Positions 40,201-49,162 of a stretch of DNA of 64,000 bases are shown here, in pieces. This stretch comes from Euptelea pleiosperma (taxonomy: Eukaryota; Streptophyta; Magnoliopsida; Ranunculales; Eupteleaceae). The DNA lies in assembly GCA_035048495.1 (NCBI GenBank), contig CM068546.1, positions 38,644,674 to 38,708,673 of the forward strand, written 5' to 3'. Position 1 is the first letter of the stretch. Every line of letters starts with the position of its first letter. The position numbers and the translations under genes were made by a program. The notes beneath the pieces are model-generated. The model saw only the letters and a program-made list of their open reading frames with translations, made no database searches and had not been told where the DNA came from.

Positions 40201-43200
40201 GAACCGCGAATAAAGAAGTAATAGGAGCAAGGACCTGGAGAGGAGACTAGAAGTTGACACGAGATGGTATTTTGTTAGTCAAATAGGCAGCAGTCAACAC
40301 AGCATTAGACCAATAGGATTTTGGGACATTGGAGTCGATCAAAAGAAATCGAACTACCTCAGTCAAATGACGCATTTTCCTTTTAGCTACACCATTTTGT
40401 TGAGGGGTGTAGCTGCAGGAATTTTGGTGACAAATCCCATGGTCTAAAAAATACTGTTGTAGACCTCCATACATATATTCTCCACCCTAGTCAGAATGAA
40501 AGACCTTGATGGAGGCGCCATACTGGGTTTGGATCATCTTATGAAAACCTTTAAAGATGGAATGAACCTCATCTTTAGTTTTTATAAGATACACCCATAT
40601 GCACCTAGTATGTCATCAACAAAAGTAACAAAATAGCGGAAGCCAAAGATAGAAATAACAGGGACAGGATCCCACACATCAGAATGCACAATATTAAAAA
40701 AAACAAAACTTCGATTACCTCTTGAAGGATAAGTAGATCGACAGTGTTTTGATAGCTCACATGTCTCACAATGCAAGTCAGATAACAAAACAGAAACAAA
40801 TAAAGCTGAAAATAATTGTTTGAGATACTGAAAAGAGACATGCCCCAGACGGGCATGCCAACATAAAACATAGTCTATCCTACTCCTACTACTACTAGGA
40901 GATGACTATAGTGTTGTGGGCTCAGAAGACCGTCCATCCAGAAGGTACAAGCCGTCAGCCACACGTCCAATGGCAATTGTCATCCTCATCTCTAGGTCCT
41001 GAAAGACACAGTACGAGGGAAAGAAAGTCACACTGTAGACTGCAGTTCAAATTTCTGGTTAGGGCACTGACAAAATAATAGATTAGATGTAAATTTAGGG
41101 ACATGCAAGACAGATACAAGTGGAAGATTAGGTGAGGGAAGAACATTCCCTTTCCCAAACACTGAAGATAAGTTGTCATTTGAAGTTTTGACCTTATCTC
41201 GACCAGAACAAATAGAATAAGTAGAAAATAAAGAAGACATACCCGCCATGTGTTCCGAAGCCCTTGAATCAATGATCCATGTGAAACTAGAAGGCGAAAT
41301 GGACAAATGATGGGCAGATATAATGATACCTGACTGAGCAAATGAGGAGGTGGCAGAAGGACCATCCAGCTGTGAGAGCAAGCGTCGGAGCCTTGCAAGC
41401 TCAGAAGTGGCCAAAGGCCCAATAGAAGGCAGCGGAGAAGAACTCTGAAGTGACTGACCCAACGAAGGTGCAGAAGTGTCAATGCTAGCAGAATAGGCAC
41501 AAGAGGATCCGAACTACCTGGAGCGAGAGGCAGAAGGCTGGGATCGACCATGTAATTTCCAGCAAGTCTCCCTCACATGTCCAAGTCGACCACAGAAGTC
41601 GCACTTGGGCCTCTCTTTGGAGGAGGATGTTCGGCCAGCAGTAGGAGTAGAGAACTGTGGGGGCCTATTCCGCTGAAGTTGCTAAGGCTGAGAAGCAGAT
41701 GCAAAGGCAGACCAATCAGAAGTGAGTGAAGATATAGCAAGCGTTGATCACTCGTACACAGGAAATTCATCCTGGAGAGATGGTCAGCGACTCTTCTCAC
41801 TCTGTACATATGAGTAGACCTCACTGAGAGTATGCAGAGGGGTCCGATTGCTAAGAATCTGAATCCTGGCCAACTCATATAAAGGGTTGAGTCCATAAAG
41901 GAACTCAAATATCCTACCCTCCTCAACATGCTTCTAGTACTTGACTACTTCAGCTGGGGTAGGAGGATGGGAAGAATAATTGTAGTTGAGCTCCTTCCAC
42001 ATACTCCGGAGTGTCGCAAAATAGTCAGAGAGGGACTTATCGCCTTGGTGAAGGCGTGAAATGCTCTGCTTCAACTGGTAAGCTCTACTAGTATTCTGCT
42101 GCTGGGAATAGGACTTCTGCGTTGTTTCCCAAACATCTTGGGATGTCCGCATGAAGAGAAAACCCCGACTGATGTGAGGCTCCATGGAATTGAAAAGCCA
42201 AGGCTGAACTGTGAGGTTCTCGGTTGCCCATTTCTCAAACATGGGATCATCCTCAGAAGGCTCTTCAGTGCGCCATGTGCAATGGCCCATCTTCCCACGG
42301 CCTCCAATGAACAACCATGCAGCCCTTGCCCACTCCAAATAGTTTGTCCCATTAAGTTTGACTGAAGTAATCTGCAACCCAAGGTTCTCATACATCACTT
42401 GCTGTACCACAGGCCCTCCAACTCCTCTGGAGGTATCATCTGTGCTAACATCAGATCCTGAGGAAATACCCGGGATAGGCGGAGTCTCCATAACGAATCA
42501 ACAAGCTAACAATACACACTATGAAGGTATTCAATGAGTAAAGAAGGCACTCAATGATAGCCGGTTAGCGAAAAACACCCAAACGGACCTCCCAGAAGCA
42601 TCAAAAGAGGCTTAACGAACCATAAAAGGAGCATATTGATGGATAGAAGTATGTTAGAACCACTAGGGAACATTGAATGAGGTCTGAGATGAAGTTGGAG
42701 AGCATTTTAGGCCCAACCGATAGTCCAAAAGGGTTAAAAACCGTCACCAATGGTAACTAACGGGGGTATAAATCCTCCCAAAAACTTCAAACAGCAATGG
42801 ATCCTCTAAAATGAGTTATCCTCATGTAGGTTACAATGAGGAGGATCAAAACGAAGCAACAAACCCTCCAGAAAAAGCCTCCAAGTGTCCAAGAATAAGG
42901 TTGGTTTGAAAAACTCGTTTTTTGGATTAATGGAGGAGGGGTAAAAGACTATCCAAACTAATCCAAAGAATTAGCCAAAAATCACCATACCCTACTAGGA
43001 TCTGAAGTTTTAAGGTCGATCGGAGACTTTGTCTATACGGCTGACATCAGCAGCCATACGACTTTGATGATGTCATTGTGCTCCTGGTTGCTCTCTGATT
43101 TGTTCTCTTGTGCAAGGAACTTGAGGTTGGCTCTAATACCAAGTTTAAGTGTTGGATTAGGGTTGGGTTTAGATCTAGGGTTTCAAGGTAGAGAAGAGAG

Positions 43201-45402
43201 AGAAGATGAAAAGAATGTCATGTGATTAGGTCACATGACTCCACAAAATATATTATATATGGAGAATTTTACAAGAGACAAATATACCTCTCAAGAGGAG
43301 TATTTACAATACTACTCCTATTACATAAGAAATACATAGAAATATACATATCTGATAAACTCCCCAAAGGTAAGGTAATGTCTAGATCCACTAGACCATG
43401 ATTAACTAGATGTCTAGGCAAGCGACACATGCCACTTGCGAAGCGAGTAGCAAGTCAAGTCTCTGCCCAAAGGTGTGATTTGGTGATGAACCGTTGTCCC
43501 GCCGAAGTGGAATGATTTTATGAGCACTTTATACACACTAGAGAACCCCGGCTTTAACCTTGAGACCGGGTGAAGGATTAATTAATTTCATATTATCTAT
43601 CTGGTTATTTTTCAATGCAACGTTACCATAGATAGTTATTTCAGTACTTGCTTATTTTAGTTATGGAAACTACTACAGTGCAATGTCTTCCGACTAGGAA
43701 TGAACCATTGAATGACTCAAATTACTCTAAGTGGAAGACTCAACTGGACATAAAGCCAAGGATCCTAGATTATGACTTTGTCGTTAGGCAGGATGTACCG
43801 AAAGTCCCATCCGATGATTCTTCCGAATTCACTAAGGCTATCATCATCGTAAGCCTTATCCCAACAATATGAGGTCGGCTACACGAATCTTGTTCCTCCA
43901 TCCAATTTTGTCTAAAGTCATTCCTTTCGTTAAGGCAACTTTATTAAAATCTTCTCTCAAAACTTCAATCAACGTCTGTTTTGGCCTTTCCCTCGCCTTT
44001 TTAGACCCTTGGACTTGCGCATTCCTTCTCACTAGTATTATCGTTGGTCTTCGTTGTGCATGACCAAACTATCTCAACCAATTTTCCCTTATTTTGTCAT
44101 CTAATGGGACTCCTACATTTTCAGGAATGCGTTCATTTCTAATTTAATCTTTCCTAGTTTTTCATACTTCAATCCCAACATCATCGTCTCAGTTACACCA
44201 AGGCCAAGTACCAAAAATGGGGAAAGGCCACTCGGATGATTACGTAGATTCACGATGCAATCTGAGCTAAGATACCAAAAAGGAGTCAGAAAAGGAAGTT
44301 AAGAAGGAACAAAGAACCAATTTGTGGGATCTGTTAAGGGACTACAGTACACCCAATAATGGCAGTTTCTACCCATGAGGTTTGATAGGCAATAGAGTGT
44401 CAGGTAGCACATCTAATTCTCTCAGGGGTCTAAGGATGACTCTAGAGGATGATTTTATAGTACACTTAGTGGTAGGTTCTCTCCCGCATCAGTATGACAC
44501 CTTTAAGGTCAACTACAAAACCCAAAACCGCAAGTGGAAAGTGAATGAAGTAATATCATAGTGCGTCATGGAAGAAGATGAGGTTGACTATGTGATGAGG
44601 ACATTAGGACGTCCTCTAGAATGTACCAGCGGGGGAGGAGGACCAGGCCCATTCCCTTGTCTTTGTACTTTGATGACTATGTGGGCCCCAGTTTGAGTTC
44701 TTCATGATCGTGGGAGCGGAAGACCCCACATTTCCACAACATTGATGATAGCCAACTCCTTGATTGAAAGCTTGCAATCAAAAGTCTTCAAGGAACATGT
44801 GCCCAAAATGGGAGTTGTGGAAGTCTTTTGATTGACTTGTTTTATGGAATCTTTTCTTTGTATGTCATGACTATTTCAATAAAGCCATCCATTAGAATTA
44901 TAGTTTGTGATCATACTCAGCTATTGCAGTTTGTTATTGATGCATCATTATATATACACATTAAGGTCGGTCTCTTTTAGACACACCAAGGTTGCCCAAA
45001 GAGTTTACACTCTTAAAATGCTTTGGCTGGACACGAATGGGCATCGTGATCGTATACCTTTGCCCCGGATTGACGTAGTGATGGTTACTTCACATGGTGA
45101 TCATTTGTAGAAAACTTATTCAGGGTAACCATATACAGCCTAACAGAATTTCATTCTCCAAAACCGAAGAAAACTACATTAACGATCCGTCATTTTCAAT
45201 AACAAACACTATTTTTGCAGCCACTAACGCAACCTCTCATCCCCCAAAATATAAAAAATAAAAATCTCCGCAACAAAAATTTCAAAATCTACAAAGTTCG
45301 AATCGAAACGAACACGCAAGAGGAGAAGAACGATATATAGAATCAAAACCTCGAAAGCTGACCTAATTGTTGATTCGAAACGTATCTTCTGCTCTCAGCC
45401 AT
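13285..45402 (-). CDS. CAMTA: CAMTA calmodulin-binding transcription activator, 12 exons
   Basis: Calcium/calmodulin-responsive transcription factor of the CAMTA1-3 (SR1) clade; nuclear; binds CGCG-box DNA. Exons on the - strand: 45363-45402, 36774-36893, 35114-35229, 34524-34612, 33866-33911, 30569-30848, 29947-30251, 21142-21621, 20265-20965, 16231-16816, 14324-14632, 13285-13383. All splice sites are GT-AG and every phase agrees, giving 1056 aa. Domains: CG-1 DNA-binding, about 14-140 ([52 protein letters not shown]); TIG, about 493-575; ankyrin repeats, about 660-770; IQ region, 840-950 ([16 protein letters not shown]); calmodulin-binding segment, about 938-960 ([14 protein letters not shown]). 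Exon 1 encodes [13 protein letters not shown]; without it the frame lacks its start. Introns of 8.5, 8.3 and 3.4 kb hold copia elements. The coding span of 32 kb is very large for this family; the protein appears intact. Confidence 0.95.
17640..19400 (+). mobile_element. 5'-truncated copia fragment in a CAMTA intron
   Basis: The + strand carries broken pol: linker ([12 protein letters not shown], about 17800), RT start ([22 protein letters not shown], about 17900), [26 protein letters not shown] (about 18165), [19 protein letters not shown], then RNase H with [10 protein letters not shown], several in-frame stops, and a tail like [15 protein letters not shown]. The polypurine tract TTGAGGGGGAG lies at 19121-19131. 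After it the presumed 3' LTR begins and contains a duplicated segment of about 38 bp (CCGAAGAGATGCTTACCGG at about 19208 and 19292). gag, integrase and the 5' LTR are missing. It lies antisense within CAMTA intron 9 (16817-20264). Confidence 0.8.
21886..22003. repeat. Small inverted-repeat element with GGATACGG words
   Basis: Begins GTGTTACCCGGATACGG and ends TATCCGGGTATCATAGC, with internal GATACGGG / CCGACACGG words. Similar words occur at 19700-20060 (CGATACGATATCGACAC, CTGTATTCGTATCCATG). Probably a short MITE within CAMTA intron 7; target duplication not established. Confidence 0.4.
22750..23470 (+). pseudogene. Degenerate LINE reverse-transcriptase fragment
   Basis: Interrupted + strand similarity to the 3' part of plant LINE RTs: around 23010-23100 a block like [19 protein letters not shown], and at 23336-23470 [20 protein letters not shown] followed by [14 protein letters not shown]. 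These are the usual post-catalytic RT motifs of such elements. Stops and frame changes make it non-functional. It lies antisense in CAMTA intron 7, immediately left of the copia 5' LTR at 23475. Confidence 0.65.
23475..27404 (+). mobile_element. Defective Ty1/copia element with 5' LTR and PBS
   Basis: The 5' LTR starts TGTTGTCAGGGTGTACC at 23475 and ends about 23690. It is followed by the initiator-Met primer-binding site TGGTATCAGAGCC at 23695-23707. gag starts at 24277 ([20 protein letters not shown], then [20 protein letters not shown]) and carries stops; a zinc-knuckle remnant (DYCGH, then KCWDLHGRP) lies near 25140-25200. Most integrase is absent. RT runs from about 25920 to 26760 ([29 protein letters not shown]), and RNase H from 26833 ([13 protein letters not shown]) to [13 protein letters not shown]. 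The polypurine tract is GATGGGGGA and the 3' LTR begins at 27388 but matches the 5' LTR for only 17 bp (one mismatch) before it is cut off. The end of the 5' LTR contains CCCTAA telo-box words. Inserted antisense in CAMTA intron 7. Confidence 0.88.
24277..27413 (+). pseudogene. gag-pol remnant of the copia at 23475
   Basis: The gag frame is open from 24277 to 24699 only. RT segments 26036-26410 and 26489-26698 and RNase H segments 26833-27090 and 27132-27413 are separated by stops or frame changes, and the integrase catalytic region is missing. The motif [13 protein letters not shown] keeps the catalytic Asp pair, but the stop after GYTQN (26410) breaks the polyprotein. Non-functional. Confidence 0.8.
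27673..27997. mobile_element. hAT-type MITE, CAAGGTTTAAA family
   Basis: 325 bp with ends CAAGGTTTAAAAGGGGCCGTT and the inverse AACGGCC...TTTTTTAAACCATG. A perfect 8-bp target duplication GTTGTATC lies at 27665-27672 and 27998-28005. The interior is rich in AACGG/CCGTT words and has no coding capacity. Relatives: 54367-54696, window start 1-292, about 61190-61564 and the last 160 bases. In CAMTA intron 7. Confidence 0.85.
28836..29331. mobile_element. Fold-back MITE, CCCTCATC-tip subfamily, copy 1
   Basis: Shares the core (GACACGTGACACACCCTTAG, GGATGTTTGTTCCATCCCTAG, CAGTCTGATTAGTGATTTCAAA and the inverse). It has a hairpin CCCTCATC, loop AATGAT, GATGAGGG at 28986-29007. Outer borders are approximate. 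It is immediately followed by a second, closely similar copy, as a tandem pair. Confidence 0.65.
29346..29824. mobile_element. Fold-back MITE, CCCTCATC-tip subfamily, copy 2
   Basis: Second member of the tandem pair. It has the same hairpin at 29458-29479, the same core (GCCACGTGGCATACTCTTAG), and the same right segment ending GTGCTTCCATGTGTAAGGTG, CACGCGGCGTTCCCC. The borders are approximate. It lies only about 120 bp from CAMTA exon 7 (29947). Confidence 0.65.
32205..32331. repeat. Short direct duplication around an A-run
   Basis: The sequence ACTAAAATACTTGCCACCGG, continuing TGCACTTT, occurs at about 32216 and again at about 32301, separated by GAATACATCTTATAAAAAAAAAAAA. It is a local duplication in CAMTA intron 5. 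The A-run resembles a retroposed tail but nothing coding is attached. Confidence 0.6.
33298..33600 (+). mobile_element. TRIM-like mini LTR retrotransposon
   Basis: LTR 1 is 33298-33429 (TGTTAGCG...CAACA). It is followed at once by the initiator-Met primer-binding site TGGTATCAGAGCC (33430-33442), an internal region of only about 60 bp, a purine tract ACGGGGAG, and a second LTR starting TGTTAGCG at 33504. This order with no coding region is the TRIM layout. LTR 2 is incomplete on its right. Its middle part is inverted relative to LTR 1 (see findings). In CAMTA intron 5. Confidence 0.72.
36060..36178 (+). mobile_element. LINE 3'-end fragment with GAT-repeat tail
   Basis: Contains a degenerate form of the conserved 3' end of plant LINEs: AATGGAGGAACAAGATTCTTGCAGCCGAC, then GGGAAAAGGCTTAACGATGATGATGATAC. 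The GAT-repeat tail is the normal terminus of this LINE group. It is 5'-truncated. In CAMTA intron 2 (35230-36773); the rest of that intron up to 36600 is unassigned. Confidence 0.65.
37847..43360 (-). mobile_element. Ty1/copia retrotransposon with two 211-bp LTRs
   Basis: The 3' LTR is 37847-38057 and the 5' LTR is 43150-43360, both about 211 bp; I count roughly 15 differences, so insertion is not recent. The primer-binding site, on the - strand TTGGTATTAGAGCC, lies at about 43129-43142. gag starts at 42491 ([40 protein letters not shown]). Then come integrase pieces (about 41000-40250), an RT block at 40047-38731 ([13 protein letters not shown]) and RNase H to 38065. The polypurine tract is GAGGGGGAG at 38058-38066. 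Stops and frame shifts interrupt pol. It lies in CAMTA intron 1, in the same orientation as the gene. No target duplication flanks it. Confidence 0.92.
38065..42491 (-). pseudogene. gag-pol remnant of the intron-1 copia
   Basis: Open pieces on the - strand: 42491-41934, gag; 41462-41028, protease and pre-integrase region ([15 protein letters not shown], where active proteases usually read DSGAS); 40788-40582 and 40474-40247, integrase; 40047-39175, linker and RT start; 39174-38731, RT with [13 protein letters not shown] and [16 protein letters not shown]; 38571-38353 and 38352-38065, RNase H with [13 protein letters not shown] and DVFTKGG. Several stops separate the pieces. The gag frame shares LQITSVKL with the copia at 23475, so the two belong to related lineages. 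Confidence 0.85.
43640..44930 (+). pseudogene. Copia gag remnant split by a LINE tail
   Basis: The + strand reads [20 protein letters not shown] then [11 protein letters not shown] (43663 on), a copia gag start. It resumes after the LINE fragment as [14 protein letters not shown] (about 44202) and [20 protein letters not shown], continuing [19 protein letters not shown] (about 44440-44560), the typical UBN2/gag core. Stops are present and no pol is attached. Non-functional. It lies in the upstream part of CAMTA intron 1; nothing else is recognised up to 45300. Confidence 0.7.
43837..44210 (-). mobile_element. 5'-truncated LINE 3' end inside copia gag
   Basis: On the - strand it ends with the common LINE terminus: GGAGGAACAAGATTCGTGTAGC, CCTCATATTGTTGGGATAAGG and a GATGATGAT-type tail (43837-43850). 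Upstream it contains the complement of the post-RT region (TTGGTTGAGATAGTTTGGTC). It splits the gag-like sequence at 43640-44600, so it is the later insertion. Confidence 0.65.
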
Positions 45403-45424
45403 CCGGAAGAGAGAACCCAACAAA

Positions 45425-45525
45425 AACCCCTCTTTTCATCCGGCAAAAAATGCAGAGTCAAAACATATTTGCAGAGATGGCTTCATCCGACAAGAAATGC
45501 AGTCAAAACATATTTGCAGAGAGGG
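45425..45525. repeat. Tandem 46-bp duplication in the CAMTA leader
   Basis: Two units contain CATCCGrCAArAAATGCAG, then TCAAAACATATTTGCAGAGA, at about 45436 and 45483. They lie just upstream of the CAMTA start codon (45402, - strand) and are probably within its 5' untranslated region. A purine-rich run (GAGAGAAAGAAAGAAAGGG) follows at 45611-45629. Confidence 0.7.
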
Positions 45526-45814
45526 CTTCAAGCTTCAAACAATCCAATTGGAGAACCGGAGCTGAAAATGAAAAACCCTAAAACAAAGCGAAACCACTAA
45601 AATACTACAACGAGAGAAAGAAAGAAAGGGACAGGAGAGTCAAAAAAGTTTCCGACTCCCTGTCCACACCATGACCTGTTTTATCCTGTTTTATTTCTTT
45701 GATCAAGGCGTGATTATTCGTTCCGACGTGCTTCCATACAATTTTCGCATTCCGATGTACGTACGATACCGTAGTGTATATTGTCATCTATTTCGGACGG
45801 AGGTAGGTATTTCG

Positions 45815-46123
45815 GAGTAAAACTTTGATGACAAGTTCTGTCATCGAGGCCGATGATATGGTACAATATGAGCCACGTGGCACACTCTTAGAGGACTCTG
45901 ACCGTGTGGATGTTTTTCCAATTCCTAGGTGGATCTACAAACCAAAAATCATCTTGATTAGTGATTTCAACGCCTAGAAATCACTAGTCGGGCTGATTTT
46001 TGGTTTGTTAGTCCACCTAGGGATTGGCCAAATATCCATAAGGTTAGAGTCCTCTAAGAGTGTGCCACTTGGCTCATATAGCGCCCGCCTCGATGACAGG
46101 GCCCTGTCATCGTAGTTTTACTC
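45815..46123. mobile_element. Fold-back Mutator-like MITE upstream of CAMTA
   Basis: 309 bp. Ends GAGTAAAACTTTGATGACA and TGTCATCGTAGTTTTACTC. Perfect 9-bp target duplication GGTATTTCG at 45806-45814 and 46124-46132. The right tip carries a perfect 22-nt palindrome at 46091-46112 (CGATGACAGGG plus its complement); the left tip has a decayed version. Palindromic G-box GCCACGTGGC at 45872-45881. It lies about 410 bp upstream of the CAMTA start codon. Confidence 0.9.
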
Positions 46124-46365
46124 GGTATTTCGCGAGCTAGCCTATTAAGTTAGCTTATCAGGTGATCTATTTTTGATTGAGCTTTAGACCACGTTGATGT
46201 AAAAGATTCAGGGATCTTATTTAAATGAGATAGGCTGTGATACACTGGATCTTAGCATGTTGCGACGTGGATAAGTTGGCTGTTGGCGTGGACGACCATC
46301 CAAAATAGTAGACTGTAGCACCGTCGTCAATGGTCATTGAAATTCCATACACACACATCCCAATG

Positions 46366-46758
46366 GAAAAATCTATGATACCTACTTCAGTATCAAAATT
46401 TTGATGCCGAAGTCCCTCAATTTGCCACGTAGTAGACTTTTAAGGCCCACTGACTCCATGAATATTTGTCCCACATCTTGGTGAACCCACACACCAAAAA
46501 TCAGTATGATTAGTGATTCTTAGCCATTGGATTTGAGTACTTTTTCATCATGGGCTTGGAACCAACTCATAGGCCTGTTCATAATGCCCATGATGAAAAG
46601 TGCTCAAATCCTATGGCTAGAAATCACCAATCACGCTGATTTTTGGTGTGTGGGTCCACCAAGATGTGGGCCAAATATTCATGGAGTCAGTGGGCCCGAA
46701 AGAGTCTACTACGTGGCAAACTGAGGGGTCGGTATCAATCGGTATCAAAGACAGCCCC
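46366..46758. mobile_element. Fold-back Mutator-like MITE, ATCAAAATTTTGAT-tip copy
   Basis: 393 bp with a perfect 9-bp target duplication ATCCCAATG at 46357-46365 and 46759-46767. Left tip palindrome ATCAAAATTTTGAT at 46392-46405; the right tip has lost it. The core is close to the copy at 8486 (GCCACGTAGTAGACTTTTAAGGCCC; CAGTATGATTAGTGATTC). Confidence 0.9.
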
Positions 46759-46936
46759 ATCCCAATGAACACCACACAAATTCAAAGTTGGAACCAACGG
46801 TTGAGTTTGAACAAGCAGATAACGATGATGACAGAGTGTTGTCCTAAAGAGGAGCATCTGCAACAGCTCGTCATCATCCTTCTCCAAGCCAGAATCTCAT
46901 CGGGGCTCTTCCTCGGTCTCTTTCATTCTTCATTTC

Positions 46937-47342
46937 CTCTAAAACTTGTGTCACAAGATGTTGTGAAGGAAACCGGTCACAGCATTCAATACGAGCCACG
47001 TGGCACACGATCAGAGGGCGCTGACCGTATGGATGTTTGGACAGTCCCTCGGTGGACCTACAAACCAAAAATCAGCTTGATCAGTGATTTACAACCTTTG
47101 GATTTTTGCGCCCAAATAACGCACAATAATGCTCAAATTCCTACCGTAAAAATCAATCCATGAAAATAACTTCAATAGAATCGGTTAGAAATCACTAATC
47201 AAGCTTATTTTTTGTGTACCGTTCCACCGAGGGACTGTCCAAACATCCATACGGTCAGCGCCCTCTGATCGTGTGCCACGTGACTCGTATTGAGTGCTGT
47301 GACCGGCTTCCGTCACAACATCTTGTGACACAAGTCTTACTC
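46937..47342. mobile_element. Fold-back MITE, GTCACAA-tip copy
   Basis: Closely similar to the element at 4488-4882: ACTTGTGTCACAAGATGTTGTG at the left, CACAACATCTTGTGACACAAG at the right, GAGCCACGTGGCACACGATCAG (G-box 46995-47004), and GTGTACCGTTCCACCGAGGG. The terminal GAG/CTC is altered at the left and no 9-bp duplication was found. Confidence 0.82.
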
Positions 47343-47596
47343 CTCTTTGAGGATGTGAAAGCAAAAAACTGCTTCATTTGCAAAAGTTAACAGATTTAAA
47401 GGGAAGCAAATTAAAGTAACAGATCTAAATGGAAGCAAATTGAATATAAGTTTTTCTGTTTCCTCTCTCCTTTTTTTCATTTAGAAGTTCTAATGTCATT
47501 TATGCCCAGAATGTTGCACTACACAAAGGACTACAATATTACATGTCAATTTTATGGGAACACCCCACATTCACACAAAAAAAAAAATGAAAGCAC

Positions 47597-47707
<111 letters not shown>

Positions 47708-48227
47708 ATACTAAAGCTAACACATGAGAAAAACTTCTCTCATCCATGCAACTTTTTTCCCGTCTTTTTTGAAGTTTTTAAAAATAACCCTCACATTACC
47801 TAATTTGCCTTCCATCCAAACTGTCTCCTTCGCACCCTTTTGATTCCTAAACGTCTCCTTCACACCATTTCATTTACATTCCTAATTGAATTAATTGCCT
47901 ATATTCTAGGCACGTCTATCTATAACAGCTTCCAAAACAAGGGTATGCCAAACAACGTGTAGCAGCCCATATCTCTCTCGCCTCTTCTTCTTCTTCTTCT
48001 TCTCCCACGCACTTCTCTTTTGGAATCCCCTCTCTCCCGGCCCATTCTCTCTTTCAACTCACTTATCTACTATGACTTTAAAGTCGAGACTTGAGTTCAC
48101 CATCGTTTCTTGTTGCTGGTTTTCTCTTTGATCAAACAAATGGAATACCGCTAAGACCATCTTTCTCTCTGGGCTAACTTCTCGCTGATTCTATAGTTTT
48201 GATTTGTATCTTTGTCTTCGATAAATT

Positions 48228-48497
48228 ATGAATCCAGCACTCTTTGACATATTGGTGATACCCAATCTTTATGGTGTCGTTATCAGCAACCTCTGTGCTG
48301 GCTTGATTGGTGGTTTGGGTTTAACACCAACGCATATATCTATATATATTTGTGTTCTCGCCTTCTTTAATTCATTGGCCACCATTTCAATTAGCTTTTT
48401 CTTCGACCTATTTATGCAGCTGCAATATTGACGAGGGAGGTATTGTTCTGGCTAAAGTTGTTCATGGTTCAACACCTTATATTATATGGCTGGAAAG
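48228..48497 (+). pseudogene. NAD-isocitrate dehydrogenase (catalytic) exon-pair fragment
   Basis: Two adjacent exons of mitochondrial NAD-dependent isocitrate dehydrogenase, catalytic-subunit type. Part 1, about 48228-48331, reads [15 protein letters not shown] then [19 protein letters not shown]; the family has NLYGDIISDLCAG. Part 2, 48420-48497, reads [19 protein letters not shown], against CNIGEGGIxLAEAVHGSAPD in the family. It keeps an acceptor (TATGCAG) and donor (AAG|GTGAG), but the first donor is CGCATA instead of GTATA and the end of part 2 is frameshifted. Both active-site Asp positions of NLYGDxxSD are replaced (V and N). Intron position is retained, so this is a genomic duplicate, not a retrocopy. 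I found no other exons. From 48500 to 49160 nothing is recognised. Confidence 0.72.
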
Positions 48498-49162
48498 GTG
48501 AGTTGCCGCGCGCGCGCTACTTTTGCTCTTGCACTTTAAACTATATGTCTGTGTATCAGTAGTGGTTTTTTTACTTGCAAGTGGAAAAACGTTTTCTCAG
48601 CGCCCCATCAGCATTATTGCTACTGGTTGCACATGCGGGAGAGCTTCAAACCATCCAATGAGATCCAGACGAAAAATCATAGACCGAAGCCAAAATTTCA
48701 ACTATTGAATGGTTAAGTTGTTCAATTGTGATGATCTTGGGCAAATTCCCTAGTGGACCATAAATCTAAAGTTTCTGGACTAATGATCACGTGTACTCCA
48801 CTTAAAAAGTGTCGTGCTCAGATTCTAAACAGGGTGTTGTTTAAGATTGTCTTGGTACTGTCGTAGAATAAGTCAACCAAGTCGTCCCTTGGTAATTGGT
48901 ATCCAGTTTGACAAGCACGTACCAATAATGCGTTGCACCAAGGAAAATAGCGTGGTTTGGTAGATGAACTTGAAATAAATTGTATGTCTTGCAACTATAA
49001 TTTCAATGGTGGCCGATAGATGCGAACCTGTGTGAAGTAACCTAGCTATCAATTTCGTTTATAGAACATTTGGAGATTTGAGATGTTGTCTTTTTTGGGT
49101 TTTTGGGATTTCTCGATTCATTTTTTCTGTTAGTAAATTGCTGTTATTATAGTTATATTTAA

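Noticed and set aside
38065..42491. Long - strand frames as host genes
   Set aside because: They are gag, integrase, RT and RNase H of a copia element bracketed by LTRs.
48500..48515. CGCGCGCGC run as a CAMTA-binding site cluster
   Set aside because: Isolated; in a pseudogene flank with no associated intact gene; a short alternating run is expected by chance or slippage.
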